Origin: DATHWB01 sp041744795
GTDB lineage: Bacteria > Actinomycetota > Acidimicrobiia > Spongiisociales > ZC4RG35
Reading direction: 5' to 3'
NCBI GenBank assembly: GCA_041744795.1
Contig: JBGTKD010000192.1
Location: 1-64,000, forward strand
Length of the DNA stretch: 64,000 nucleotides
The position numbers were made by a program, and so were the translations under genes. The notes under the pieces are model-generated. The model ran no database searches. It was not told where the DNA came from and worked only from the letters and a program-made list of their open reading frames with translations. Shown here piece by piece: positions 24,535-32,831 of this stretch; the stretch's first letter is position 1; each line of letters begins with the position of its first letter.

Positions 24535-25919
24535 TGCGTCGTCGTCTGACAGTCATCTCAGCGGCGGCCACCACCGTCGCTGTCATGCCTCTACCCGCCT
24601 TGGCCCACGGTATCGGTGGCCGGGCGGACCTTCCCGTTCCGTTGGAGTTCTTTGTTATTGCCGCCTCGGTCGTACTGGTGCTCACTTTTGTGGGGCTGGC
24701 GGTTCTCTGGCCGGACGTGCGACTGCAGGACGTGCCGCCCGAACCGCAAGGGCGACCCATCCGCTGGCTGTGGAACCTCTTGGGGGTGGTGGGGGCCTTG
24801 ATGCTGGTCGTTTCGATCGTCACCGGGGTCTTTGGCATTGACAACAGCACCCGGAATCCCAACGGGGTAATCGTTTTCGTCGGTCTCTGGTTGGTGGTGC
24901 CGTTCGTTGCCGCTCTGCTCGTCGACCTCTATCCCGCGATCAGCCCTTGGCGGCGCCTACCCGCGTGGCTGGGACTACATCCCGCAGAGCGCCCGGAGAT
25001 GGTCGACCGCCTCGGATATTGGCCGGCGACCGGGGTGTTCCTCGCCTTCACGTGGTTCGAGTTGGTTGCTCCGAGCAACGGACCGCGGGCCATCGGGATA
25101 GCGGCGGTCATCTTCACCCTCTACATGCTGGGCATGGCGATATGGCTCGGTCCGGACACCGCCGCCCACACATCCGACGGCTTCGCCGTATACGCCCGCT
25201 TTCTGGGGGCGATGGCTCCGTTCACGTTCCGGGACGGGGTCTGGCGTCGTCAGGGCTGGCTCCGCGGCCTGGTCCAGCTACCCGAGCGCACTGGCATGGC
25301 GGCCTTCGTGGTGGCGATGATCGGGACAGTCACCTACGACGGTGCCTCCTCGACCCAGTGGTGGGCGGAGTCGCTACGCGAGCCGTTGGTTGTCGGCCTC
25401 GAGAGCTGGGGCCTGTCCTTTCGGCCTGCTGGTGTTGTTGTGGGAACGGTTGGCTGGGCTGTGGTCACACTGCTCGTCGGGCTCGCGTACTACACCGCAT
25501 CGGGTGCGGCTGCCCGCCTCGGAGGAGCGGACTTCTCAGCCAGACATGTGGCAACCCGCTTCGCCCACACCCTCGTGCCGATCGGCTTCGCCTACGCCTT
25601 CGCCCACTATTTCACACTGGTCATCTTCGAGGGCCAGTTGTTCCTGTCGACCTTCTCGGATCCTTTCGGATTGGGTTGGGACCTCTTTGGCACGGCCGAC
25701 CGCCGGATTGACTACTCGCTACTTCAACAGTCGAGGGCCTGGGTCTGGTACGTGCAGGTGGGTGTGATCGTCGCCGGGCATATTGGTGGCGTGATCCTCA
25801 GCCACGACCGGGCGCTCGCCGACTTCCCGAAAGCGAAGGCCGTGGCGTCGCAGTACGCAATGCTGGCGCTGATGGTGGTACTCACTGGGATCGCTCTTGT
25901 TCTGATGGCAGCGGGATGA
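24534..25919 (+). CDS. polytopic membrane protein
   Basis: This 461-residue protein has a signal-like N-terminus and about ten further hydrophobic segments. The conserved-looking VGLWLVVPFVAALLVDLYPAISPWRRL and the SPWR segment recall actinobacterial membrane proteins annotated, on weak grounds, as fenitrothion hydrolase; that name should not be taken as function. Histidines in the later helices (FAHTLVPIGFAYAFAHYF) could bind metal or heme. The ATG at 24534 overlaps the stop of the lipoprotein gene by one base, and the stop overlaps the next ATG, so the genes form a coupled operon. Function unknown. Confidence 0.8.
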   Translation: MRRRLTVISAAATTVAVMPLPALAHGIGGRADLPVPLEFFVIAASVVLVLTFVGLAVLWPDVRLQDVPPEPQGRPIRWLWNLLGVVGALMLVVSIVTGVFGIDNSTRNPNGVIVFVGLWLVVPFVAALLVDLYPAISPWRRLPAWLGLHPAERPEMVDRLGYWPATGVFLAFTWFELVAPSNGPRAIGIAAVIFTLYMLGMAIWLGPDTAAHTSDGFAVYARFLGAMAPFTFRDGVWRRQGWLRGLVQLPERTGMAAFVVAMIGTVTYDGASSTQWWAESLREPLVVGLESWGLSFRPAGVVVGTVGWAVVTLLVGLAYYTASGAAARLGGADFSARHVATRFAHTLVPIGFAYAFAHYFTLVIFEGQLFLSTFSDPFGLGWDLFGTADRRIDYSLLQQSRAWVWYVQVGVIVAGHIGGVILSHDRALADFPKAKAVASQYAMLALMVVLTGIALVLMAAG

Positions 25920-26104
25920 TCACATTCGCCCACGGGCTCTACCTTGACGAATTCCTCTGGTTCGTCGTGCCTGTGGGCCTGTCGTTGTGGGCTCTGCGCT
26001 GGGCAGAGCGCAGGGCGCGGGAGAAGGCGGAGGCAGCCCACGTCGAGGAAGGGACTGGCCCCGCACAGGAAGAGGCGGCGAACCGACCAGCCGCCGACGG
26101 GTAG
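25916..26104 (+). CDS. small membrane protein
   Basis: This 62-residue protein has one membrane helix (about residues 10-28; LWFVVPVGLSLWALRWAE) followed by a charged, Glu/Ala-rich cytoplasmic tail. Its ATG overlaps the stop of the preceding membrane protein gene as ATGA, so it is translated with it and may be an accessory subunit. No family was recognised. Confidence 0.7.
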   Translation: MITFAHGLYLDEFLWFVVPVGLSLWALRWAERRAREKAEAAHVEEGTGPAQEEAANRPAADG

Positions 26105-26123
26105 TGGCTATCCTCGCCCACCG

Positions 26124-27254
26124 ATGAGTGAGTTCCTCGCTGCCGCTGCCAGCACGATGGACGTACCCGAGGCGCTGGTGAAGCGCTCCGCTGAGGCGCG
26201 TTCGAAATCGACTGGCGCATCGATCGACGAGATCCTCCAGGCTTGGGCCGGTGGCGGTCCCGCTCCTGTCGGTTCTTCCTCGCCGACTCCGCCGGAACCG
26301 CAGACGGCTGTGGCGACGGAACCGTCTGCTCCAGTGGTCTCAGAGTCTGCCGAGGAGACCGCGCCTGCTGCCCAATCCGTTCCGCCAGTCGCTCCTGTCG
26401 CGGTGGCCCTGATGGACGAACCCGCTGAGGAACCTGTCGATGCCGCCCCGTTGCGCGAGCGTGTCCGCGTCGGGGGTCGTATCGGTATGGGATTCGGAGT
26501 GGTCGCTGCGGTGTTCGTGATGGTGTTCAGCGCCCAGTGGCTGCTTCCGCGAGCCGGCGTTGCGCCGTCGGAGACCGGAGACGTGGTGTTCGCCTTCTCG
26601 GTCGCGGCTGGCTCTCTACTGCTCGGATCAGGCTTGATCGGAATCGCCTTGGGTGTGGCGGGGGCGGCGTTCATCCGGGCGGTGACCGGGTGGAAGAGCC
26701 CTGGCATGCGTCTGGTCTCCTCCACCACTTCCTCGCTGGTGGTCGGCGCAGTGGCAGGACTTGTCACCGGAATCGTGGTGGCCTCTGTCGTTGCAGGGTC
26801 AGGGGTCGAAGACACATTGGATCCGACCGTCACCGTCGTCCCGATGCTGGCCGCCCTTGTTTGGACTCTGTTTGGCTGGGTGGCGGGTGGTTGGATGATC
26901 GGGGCCTTGGTTCATGCTCTCGGCGTGCCCGACGGCCTCGACGAGGCAGAGAAGACCGAGGGCACCGTCGTTCAGCGCCGGTTGAGCGCCGCCTTCGGGT
27001 TGCCGGTCGTGGCGGCAGTCTCCATCGCTTTGATTGTGCTGCCCGCCGCCTGGGTGTTCATTCAGTTCCCTGGATGGGCGCCAGTTATCGCGATCTTCAT
27101 CTCCGGCGCCATCATCGCCTTTGCTTTTCTGGCTGCCGCCCGCCCCGGCATGCGCATCACCGCGGGCGAGTTCCTGGTGGCGGCGGCGGGTGTAGGCGTG
27201 GTAGTCCTAATTCTCGCAAGCGTCCTCTTCACTCAAGGCGCCGGCGGCCACTAA
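26124..27254 (+). CDS. multi-pass membrane protein with N-terminal helical domain
   Basis: This 376-residue protein begins with a small helical domain (residues 1-45; STMDVPEALVKRSAEARSKSTG) that resembles a peripheral-subunit-binding or DNA-binding-like mini-domain. An acidic Pro/Ala-rich linker (about 46-110) and about seven membrane helices with Gly/Ala-rich faces follow. The start at ATG 26124 follows the previous stop by 19 bases. The function is unknown; it is probably part of the same transcript as the lipoprotein and membrane proteins upstream. One copy of a dispersed repeat begins 2 bases after its stop. Confidence 0.75.
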   Translation: MSEFLAAAASTMDVPEALVKRSAEARSKSTGASIDEILQAWAGGGPAPVGSSSPTPPEPQTAVATEPSAPVVSESAEETAPAAQSVPPVAPVAVALMDEPAEEPVDAAPLRERVRVGGRIGMGFGVVAAVFVMVFSAQWLLPRAGVAPSETGDVVFAFSVAAGSLLLGSGLIGIALGVAGAAFIRAVTGWKSPGMRLVSSTTSSLVVGAVAGLVTGIVVASVVAGSGVEDTLDPTVTVVPMLAALVWTLFGWVAGGWMIGALVHALGVPDGLDEAEKTEGTVVQRRLSAAFGLPVVAAVSIALIVLPAAWVFIQFPGWAPVIAIFISGAIIAFAFLAAARPGMRITAGEFLVAAAGVGVVVLILASVLFTQGAGGH

Positions 27255-27255
27255 A

Positions 27256-27311
27256 CCCGTTTTTGGCGTATCAACGTCGCGAAAATGACCCGTTCTGCGG
27301 TAGAGAAGCGG
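27256..27311 (+). repeat. dispersed ~55-bp element, copy 1
   Basis: This is one of three directly oriented copies (others at 40665 and 41482) sharing a core of about 48 bases: a T-run, then GGCGTATCAACGTCGCG, AAAATGAC and TTCTGCGGTAGAGAA. TTCT/AGAA flank a GCGGTAG loop, so the end can fold as a hairpin. The copy fills the gap between two convergent operons and marks the left edge of the nucleoside cluster. Confidence 0.8.
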
Positions 27312-27316
27312 CCTGC

Positions 27317-28141
27317 CTAGAGGCTGGGCAAGAGTTCGTCGAGTAGTAGGCCGAGACGGTCGGCGGCCTGTGCTGCAGCTTCGATGACCTCGTCGGCCGT
27401 AATCGGATTGGGCGAGATCCCGGCTGCCAGGTTCGTGCAGAGGGAGAGTCCGAGTACCTCGGCGCCCATGTGTCGAGCCGCAGTTGCTTCTGGCACGGTG
27501 GACATTCCCACCAGCCCTGCTCCGAGCATCTTGGCCATTCGGATTTCGGCGGGCGTTTCGAACATGGGGCCATGCCACCAGAGGTAGACGGCCTCTCGGA
27601 GTTCCGAGCCGATACGGGCAGCAGCTGCATGCGCTTTGGCGCGCAACGCGGGCGTGTATACGTCAGTCATGTCAGGAAACTGTGGTCCCAGCCGCTCGTC
27701 GTTGGTCCCCATCAGAGGACTGATGCCTGCCATGTTGATGTGATCGGTGATGAGCACTAGGTCTCCCGCTTCAATCCCATCCCCGCATCCACCGGCCGCG
27801 TTCGTGAGGAGCACCTTCCGCGCGCCAGCCATAATCGCCGTTCGGACCGGGAACGTGACGGTCTCCATGCTGTGACCCTCATACGCATGCGGCCTTCCCG
27901 CCAAGAGCAGAACCTTGTTCTCGCCCATCCTGACCGAGTAGGCAGTGCCGGAGTGTCCTACCGCCGTTGGGACGGCGAATCCGGGGAGTTCCGCGTATGG
28001 AACGGAAATGGCATCGGCGCGAGTGGACGGGTAGGTACCAAGTCCGGTCCCGAATACAGCCACAACGTCATGGGTCGCGACCCCCGTCTTCTCGATAAGA
28101 ATATCGGCGGTGGCACGGAGCCGGTCATACAGGCTCGTCAT
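27317..28141 (-). CDS. punA: purine nucleoside phosphorylase (trimeric type)
   Basis: This 274-residue enzyme belongs to the trimeric PNP/MTA phosphorylase family. It has the N-terminal phosphate loop GTGLG (usually GSGLG), VGHSGTAYSV, NAAGGCGDGIEAGD, GPMFETPAEIRM and VGMSTVPEATAARHMG. It splits inosine, guanosine or a 5'-modified purine nucleoside with phosphate to give the base and (5-modified) ribose-1-phosphate. It is the last gene of a seven-gene operon; its ATG overlaps the preceding stop as ATGA. Downstream MtnA and aldolase functions in the cluster could consume the sugar phosphate. Confidence 0.9.
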   Translation of the reverse strand: MTSLYDRLRATADILIEKTGVATHDVVAVFGTGLGTYPSTRADAISVPYAELPGFAVPTAVGHSGTAYSVRMGENKVLLLAGRPHAYEGHSMETVTFPVRTAIMAGARKVLLTNAAGGCGDGIEAGDLVLITDHINMAGISPLMGTNDERLGPQFPDMTDVYTPALRAKAHAAAARIGSELREAVYLWWHGPMFETPAEIRMAKMLGAGLVGMSTVPEATAARHMGAEVLGLSLCTNLAAGISPNPITADEVIEAAAQAADRLGLLLDELLPSL

Positions 28142-28860
28142 GCGATGAGTGCGTTCAGGGCGACCTCGATCATGACTTCGACCGCATCATGGACTACATC
28201 TCGATGTGGGTTGTAAATCTCGGCTGTCGTTCGGAGAGGGTTTCCGTCGACGGTTAGTAGCGCTCCTACTTCGATCCCTTGTAGTGATCCGATTACGAAT
28301 AGGGCGGCGCACTCCATCTCGACTGCCATTGCCCCGGATCGTGCCCACATTGCGAGTGATGAACCGCGAACGTCATGGGGGTAGAAGACCGCTCCGGTGA
28401 GCACGAGGCCTTCGTGAACCCGATGGCCGACGGCCGCCACGCTGCCACGGAGGGCCATAATCACGTCGGCCGATGCCACCGCGGGAAACTCTGGAGGCAC
28501 TAGACCTGAGGTGAGGCCGTCGTAGCGGATCGCGCCTGTCGCGATGACGAGGTCCCCATCGGTCACCTCGGGTTGGAGGCCGCCACATGTACCGGCGCGG
28601 ATGATCTTTGTGGCCCCGGCTTGGTGCAGTTCCTCGAAACACAACGCCGCTCCCGGCGCTCCGACGCCGTGTGACGAAATGGTCACCGCCACGCCCTTGT
28701 ACTTCCCCTTGAAAGTCACGTACTCCCGGAACCGTCCGAGTTCAGTTACCTCCTCGAGACGTGAAGCCACGAGGGCTGCTCTAGCTGGGTCGCCAACCAC
28801 AAGTGCTCGCTGCGGGATCTCACCAGGCATGATTCTCAGTATCGGGGTTGGCTCGGACAT
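28138..28860 (-). CDS. uridine phosphorylase-like nucleoside phosphorylase
   Basis: This 240-residue enzyme belongs to the hexameric NP-I nucleoside phosphorylase family. It shows ALVVGDPARA near the N-terminus (phosphate site), SSHGVGAPGA, IRAGTCGGLQPEVTDGDLVIA and AVEMECAALFVIG, which contains the ribose-binding Glu-Met-Glu. Uridine phosphorylase is the most likely activity; an MTA- or adenosine-type activity is possible. The ATG at 28860 overlaps the stop of the aldolase-SDR gene by one base. Together with the neighbouring PNP it would let the operon handle both pyrimidine and purine nucleosides. Confidence 0.88.
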   Translation of the reverse strand: MSEPTPILRIMPGEIPQRALVVGDPARAALVASRLEEVTELGRFREYVTFKGKYKGVAVTISSHGVGAPGAALCFEELHQAGATKIIRAGTCGGLQPEVTDGDLVIATGAIRYDGLTSGLVPPEFPAVASADVIMALRGSVAAVGHRVHEGLVLTGAVFYPHDVRGSSLAMWARSGAMAVEMECAALFVIGSLQGIEVGALLTVDGNPLRTTAEIYNPHRDVVHDAVEVMIEVALNALIA

Positions 28861-30830
28861 CACACCACCCTCTCGTTTCCGCCGTCGATTGGGATCTGTG
28901 CCCCGGTAGTGGCAGCGAATGTATCGCTACACAGGGCCGCGACAACTTGTCCGACAACTCTGGATGTGACTTCGGTCGAGAGCAGATTGCGCGTTTTGTA
29001 TTCGTCGACTGTCATCGCGTACTTGGCCGCTCGTTCAGCCAGCAGCTCGTCGGTCCACAGCCCAGTGTCGAACACCCCATCGGGATGGACGACATTGACA
29101 CGGATACCGTCATCGGCCCACTCGAGCGCCGCAACCCGGGCGAGTTGTGTCACCGCTGCCTTTGAGGCCGAATAGGCGGCCGCACCTTTCCCGGGTGCTG
29201 GCACGTTCTTCGACCCGACAATCACTACACGCCCGCCGACAGGTGAAAGTGCCAGCAGCGGATGCACCGTTGCGAGGAGCATCGCAACGGCGTCGGTGTT
29301 CACGGTCTGGACCCTATCCCAGTTCTCCATGGACAGGCCAGCAACAGGGGTTGTCCGACCGAATATGCCGGCAGCGGAGATCACGAGATCAATTCCTCCG
29401 AACCGCTCGACAACCGCGGCGAGCGCCTTGGATTGGGCGTCGGGATCTGTGACGTCGACCTTCAGACCGAGCCAGGAGGGGCCAGAGAAGGCGGTGATGA
29501 CCTCCTCGGCAAGGTCGAGGCCCGCGACGGCACACCCCCTGGTCATCAGTTCGGCGGCGCATGCCCTGCCGATGCCTGAGGCTGCTCCGGTTACGACAGC
29601 CGCCATTCCATTGAACTCGGGCGGGGGGCCGGACCGACGAAGCTTGGCCTGTTCGAGATCCCAATATTCGCAGTCGAATAGATCGCTGGCGGGAAGGGCT
29701 TGGTAGCCCCCAAGGTGGTCTTCGGATCGCTCCAACACAGGGATGGTGTGTCGGTAGATGTCGGCTGCAATATCGGCGGCTTTGGCGTTCTCGCCGACTG
29801 TGAGTACTCCGAGTTCCGGATTCACGACTATCCGCGGAGCGGGATCGAGCATGGTGAGTTGGGTGCGACCGCGGTGTTGGTGGTCGGCAAAATATTGCCG
29901 GTAGTCCTCGACAAACTCCTCGACTTCTTCGCCCACCATTGGCTGGCGCTTGGTTCGGATCACGTGGTCCGGTGTCAGGGGTCCTCGGGTGGCCAAGTCG
30001 GCCAGATCCGGTCGATTGACGAAGCGTCTGACAAGGGCATCGGACATCCGACTCATGACCATCGGCCGCCCCGCTGCTTCGGAGATCTTTCTGCGGAGCC
30101 CTGCCAGGCGGGCGGGGTCGACCCGCGCCAGGGCTTCGCCGCTAGGCGAGGAGGATGGTGCGTGCTGGTCCAGCCATCGCTCTGCCTGCTCGATGAGCTC
30201 GACATGACGTTCGTAGGCAGCTCTGGTCGTGTCACCGAAGGTGAACAGGCCGTGGTTCATCAGCACCATGCCGATCGTGTGGTCGCCTGCCAGGTCCTTC
30301 CACATCGTTGACACCGTCTTGGCCAGGTCGAATCCGGGCATGATGTAGGGGATAACGACCACTGTGTTTCCGTAGACGGTCCGCACCTGATCCATCCCAT
30401 CGGCAACGTTGGTCAGAGTGACAACCACGTCTGCGTGTGAGTGCTGCACGGCAGGATGTGGCAGGAACGCATGCAGCAGGCTTTCCACCGACGGGGCGGG
30501 CGCATCCGGGTCGAGCTTGGCGCCAGCCAACTCGCGCATCATGTCGGGATCCGACAGGGTCTCGAGTTGCAGCAGCTGCTGAAGGCGCGAAAGCCGCAGT
30601 GGCGGGAAGCCGGGAGCCTCGATCGAGCCCAGATCCCAGCCTGATCCCTTCACGTACAGAGCGTCCACTGTGGCGCCGGTGATGTCTTCGAACGGCGCTT
30701 TAACGGATGTGTTGCCGCCCCCGTGCAGTACGAGCGAAGGGTCCGACCCGATCAGCCGAGATCCGTACACGCATTCCCCAAGAGCGCCCGGGAAGCCAGC
30801 AGCGTCGGCTTCGTTCCAGCGGCTTTCCAT
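28860..30830 (-). CDS. class II aldolase-short-chain dehydrogenase fusion
   Basis: This 656-residue bifunctional protein has an N-terminal class II (zinc) aldolase domain (about residues 15-370; HGGGNTSVK, the metal ligands in HSHADVV and MNHGLFTFG). An NAD-dependent SDR domain follows (about 410-656; VTGAASGIGRA, YSASKAA). The same architecture is known as rhamnulose-1-phosphate aldolase/lactaldehyde dehydrogenase, which gives DHAP plus an aldehyde that is oxidised in place. No rhamnose isomerase or kinase is present here. Nucleoside phosphorylases and mtnA surround it, so the likely substrate is ribulose-1-phosphate or its 5-deoxy or 5-methylthio analogue. That substrate is inferred. Confidence 0.9.
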   Translation of the reverse strand: MESRWNEADAAGFPGALGECVYGSRLIGSDPSLVLHGGGNTSVKAPFEDITGATVDALYVKGSGWDLGSIEAPGFPPLRLSRLQQLLQLETLSDPDMMRELAGAKLDPDAPAPSVESLLHAFLPHPAVQHSHADVVVTLTNVADGMDQVRTVYGNTVVVIPYIMPGFDLAKTVSTMWKDLAGDHTIGMVLMNHGLFTFGDTTRAAYERHVELIEQAERWLDQHAPSSSPSGEALARVDPARLAGLRRKISEAAGRPMVMSRMSDALVRRFVNRPDLADLATRGPLTPDHVIRTKRQPMVGEEVEEFVEDYRQYFADHQHRGRTQLTMLDPAPRIVVNPELGVLTVGENAKAADIAADIYRHTIPVLERSEDHLGGYQALPASDLFDCEYWDLEQAKLRRSGPPPEFNGMAAVVTGAASGIGRACAAELMTRGCAVAGLDLAEEVITAFSGPSWLGLKVDVTDPDAQSKALAAVVERFGGIDLVISAAGIFGRTTPVAGLSMENWDRVQTVNTDAVAMLLATVHPLLALSPVGGRVVIVGSKNVPAPGKGAAAYSASKAAVTQLARVAALEWADDGIRVNVVHPDGVFDTGLWTDELLAERAAKYAMTVDEYKTRNLLSTEVTSRVVGQVVAALCSDTFAATTGAQIPIDGGNERVV

Positions 30831-30847
30831 CGATCGGTCTCCTTGAT

Positions 30848-31621
30848 TCAGTAGGGGGTGTCGCCGCCATCGACGTTGATTGCCTGACCGCGAATGACGA
30901 CGGCGGCATCCGAGAGAAGAAACGCAACGACCCGGCCCACTTCGATCGGCTGGACCTTGCGGCCGAGTTGGGCGGGACCCATTCCGGCTAAGAGTTCTTC
31001 AGAGGGGACGTTCAATCTCGGGGCCAGCCAATCGGCCACTCCGGCGAGCATCGGCGTATCGACCCCTCCTGGGCAAACGGCGTTGACGTTGATCCAGTCA
31101 GCGGCCCACTCCAGAGCGAGCGTACGCGTGAGGTTGATCACGGCAGCCTTGGAGGCGTTGTAAGCCGCCATGTTCTTGTAGCCGACCTTGCCGCAGTTCG
31201 AGGCCACGTTGACGATTGCTCCACCTCCGGATTCGCGCAGGTGGCGTCCCACTGCCTGGGCCATGACGAAGCTTCCTGTCACGTTGACCGCCAGCTCCCG
31301 GTCAAAGGCGTCGGCGGAGGAGTCCCACGCCGCGTCAAGGGTCACAATTCCGGCGTTGTTCACGATCCCGTCCAGTCGGCCGAAGTGATCTATTGCCGCC
31401 CGGACGCAGGATTCAGCATCGTCGACGGACACGACGTTGCCTTCGACCGGCAGCGTCCTGTCTCCGTTCGGGTCGGTGCGCTCAGCCACAGCCTGGGCTG
31501 GCTTGAGGCGCAAATCGAAGAGGACGACCCGCCCGCCCTGTTCGAGAATCGCCGCGGTCACTCCCTCGCCGATTCCCCCGCCAGCACCTGTCACGATGTA
31601 GGAACGGTCTTGCAGGTCCAT
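30848..31621 (-). CDS. short-chain dehydrogenase/reductase (second SDR)
   Basis: This 257-residue SDR has the cofactor loop TGAGGGIGEG near residue 14, NNAG, the catalytic Tyr-Lys in YNASKAA, and a C-terminal GGxDTPY end with GQAINVDGG. NAD(H) is likely from the acidic residue after strand 2 (LFDLRLK). The substrate is unknown; in context an aldehyde or sugar intermediate of nucleoside breakdown. The ATG at 31621 was chosen; an in-frame GTG at 31633 would overlap the previous stop. It lies between the other SDR and the aldolase fusion in the operon. Confidence 0.88.
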   Translation of the reverse strand: MDLQDRSYIVTGAGGGIGEGVTAAILEQGGRVVLFDLRLKPAQAVAERTDPNGDRTLPVEGNVVSVDDAESCVRAAIDHFGRLDGIVNNAGIVTLDAAWDSSADAFDRELAVNVTGSFVMAQAVGRHLRESGGGAIVNVASNCGKVGYKNMAAYNASKAAVINLTRTLALEWAADWINVNAVCPGGVDTPMLAGVADWLAPRLNVPSEELLAGMGPAQLGRKVQPIEVGRVVAFLLSDAAVVIRGQAINVDGGDTPY

Positions 31622-31626
31622 CCGGG

Positions 31627-32379
31627 TTACCACGTAGTGCTCGTGAGGACGCCGCCGTCGACCACCAGGTCAATGCCTGTAATCCAACGCGAGAGCTCCG
31701 AACAAAGGAACACGCAGGCATCGCCGACATCTTCGGGGGTACCCAAGCGGCTAAGTGGAGCTGCGGCCCGCCACCGTCCAATGCCTTCGGGCCATTGTTC
31801 TTCGATTCCGGGCCGGGCGATCAGACCAGGCGAGACCGAATTCACCCTGACCCCATGCGGTCCCCAGGCCAACGCTGCTGCCCTGGCGTGCATGACGAGC
31901 CCTGCCTTAGACACCGCATAGTGGCCGTGGACCGGTGTGGGATGGCGCGCCTCGATCGAAGCGATGTGCACGATCGAACCCCCGCCCGACTCCTTCATGG
32001 CGCGTGCAGCAGCCTGCGTGAGTAGATGGGTGGCGGTGAGGTTTACATCGATCATTTCGGTCCACTCCTCCTCGGTGAGATCGACGAAAGGTACGACCGG
32101 TTGGATACCAGCATTGTTGACGAGCGCGTCGATCCGTCCGTGTGCTGCGACGGTGGCGCCAATCACTGCTTGGGCGCTCCCCGGATTGGCGAGGTCGGTT
32201 GACAGCACTGTTACCCCAGGTTCGTCGACCGACGAGGTGCGAGTGACTGCGACCACCGTGGCTCCTGTGGCCGCCATACGCTGCACGATTCCAGCGCCGA
32301 TACCCCCGCCTGCGCCGGTGACCACGGCCACCTTGCCGGTCAGATCCAGCATCTCGGCGGGCGTGACGATGTCGGTCAT
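31627..32379 (-). CDS. short-chain dehydrogenase/reductase (first SDR)
   Basis: This 250-residue SDR has TGAGGGIGAG near residue 21, DALVNNAGIQ, the catalytic Ser in HIASIEARH and Tyr-Lys in HYAVSKAG. The usual C-terminal GIDLVVDGG is present. The ATG at 32379 has an AAGGAAGA ribosome-binding site and overlaps the stop of the cupin gene as ATGA. It is the third gene of the operon that starts with the MTA/SAH-deaminase-like gene. Its substrate is unknown. Confidence 0.88.
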   Translation of the reverse strand: MTDIVTPAEMLDLTGKVAVVTGAGGGIGAGIVQRMAATGATVVAVTRTSSVDEPGVTVLSTDLANPGSAQAVIGATVAAHGRIDALVNNAGIQPVVPFVDLTEEEWTEMIDVNLTATHLLTQAAARAMKESGGGSIVHIASIEARHPTPVHGHYAVSKAGLVMHARAAALAWGPHGVRVNSVSPGLIARPGIEEQWPEGIGRWRAAAPLSRLGTPEDVGDACVFLCSELSRWITGIDLVVDGGVLTSTTW

Positions 32380-32831
32380 GGATCTTCCTTTCGGATGAAT
32401 CGGGCAATGTCGGCTGCGGCGTCCGGGTGGGACATAGTCAATTGTGAAGCGACGCCTAGTTCGAATCCGTCCGGGTCGAATGGCGGGGCCATCGTTGTAC
32501 CGACGAGCGACCAGTCGCCCGTCGTTGCTGCTCCCATCCACACTCCGGCTTCGACACCGACAAACGGGCGTTGACCGGAGGCGAGGTCGTCACCGAGTAG
32601 AGGACGCCGTGTTTCGCCGCTTGGATCCAAGAGGAGCATTTCCACCGGAGCCCCGGCGTAGTGGTGCCAGAGCTCGGCGATATTCAGCCTATGCATCGCG
32701 GAGAAGTCGCCCGGTCGGAGTAGGAAGTAGATGCCGGACCCGTGATCGTCACGCCAGGTCTGGCGCCACTTGCCTCCTTCCACGGGCATGGTGCCCAGTC
32801 CCAGCAACGAGATGACGTCCTCTGATGTCAT
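32376..32831 (-). CDS. cupin of the DUF985 family
   Basis: This 151-residue protein matches the DUF985 (Cupin_5) pattern: GGKWRQTWRDDHGSGIYFLLRPGDFSAMHRLN at the start, then ELWHHYAGAPVEMLLLDPSG and a late FDPDGFELG. These proteins are double-stranded beta-helix folds that resemble sugar-nucleotide epimerases and bind small ligands; the family function is not settled. Overlaps of 4 bases with both neighbours show that it is a true member of the operon, where it may act on a sugar intermediate. Confidence 0.85.
   Translation of the reverse strand: MTSEDVISLLGLGTMPVEGGKWRQTWRDDHGSGIYFLLRPGDFSAMHRLNIAELWHHYAGAPVEMLLLDPSGETRRPLLGDDLASGQRPFVGVEAGVWMGAATTGDWSLVGTTMAPPFDPDGFELGVASQLTMSHPDAAADIARFIRKEDP

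Noticed and set aside
28860..30830. Reading the cluster as a rhamnose operon because of the aldolase-SDR fusion
   Set aside because: No rhamnose isomerase, rhamnulokinase, mutarotase or sugar-type transporter is present; all neighbours act on nucleosides or their sugar phosphates.
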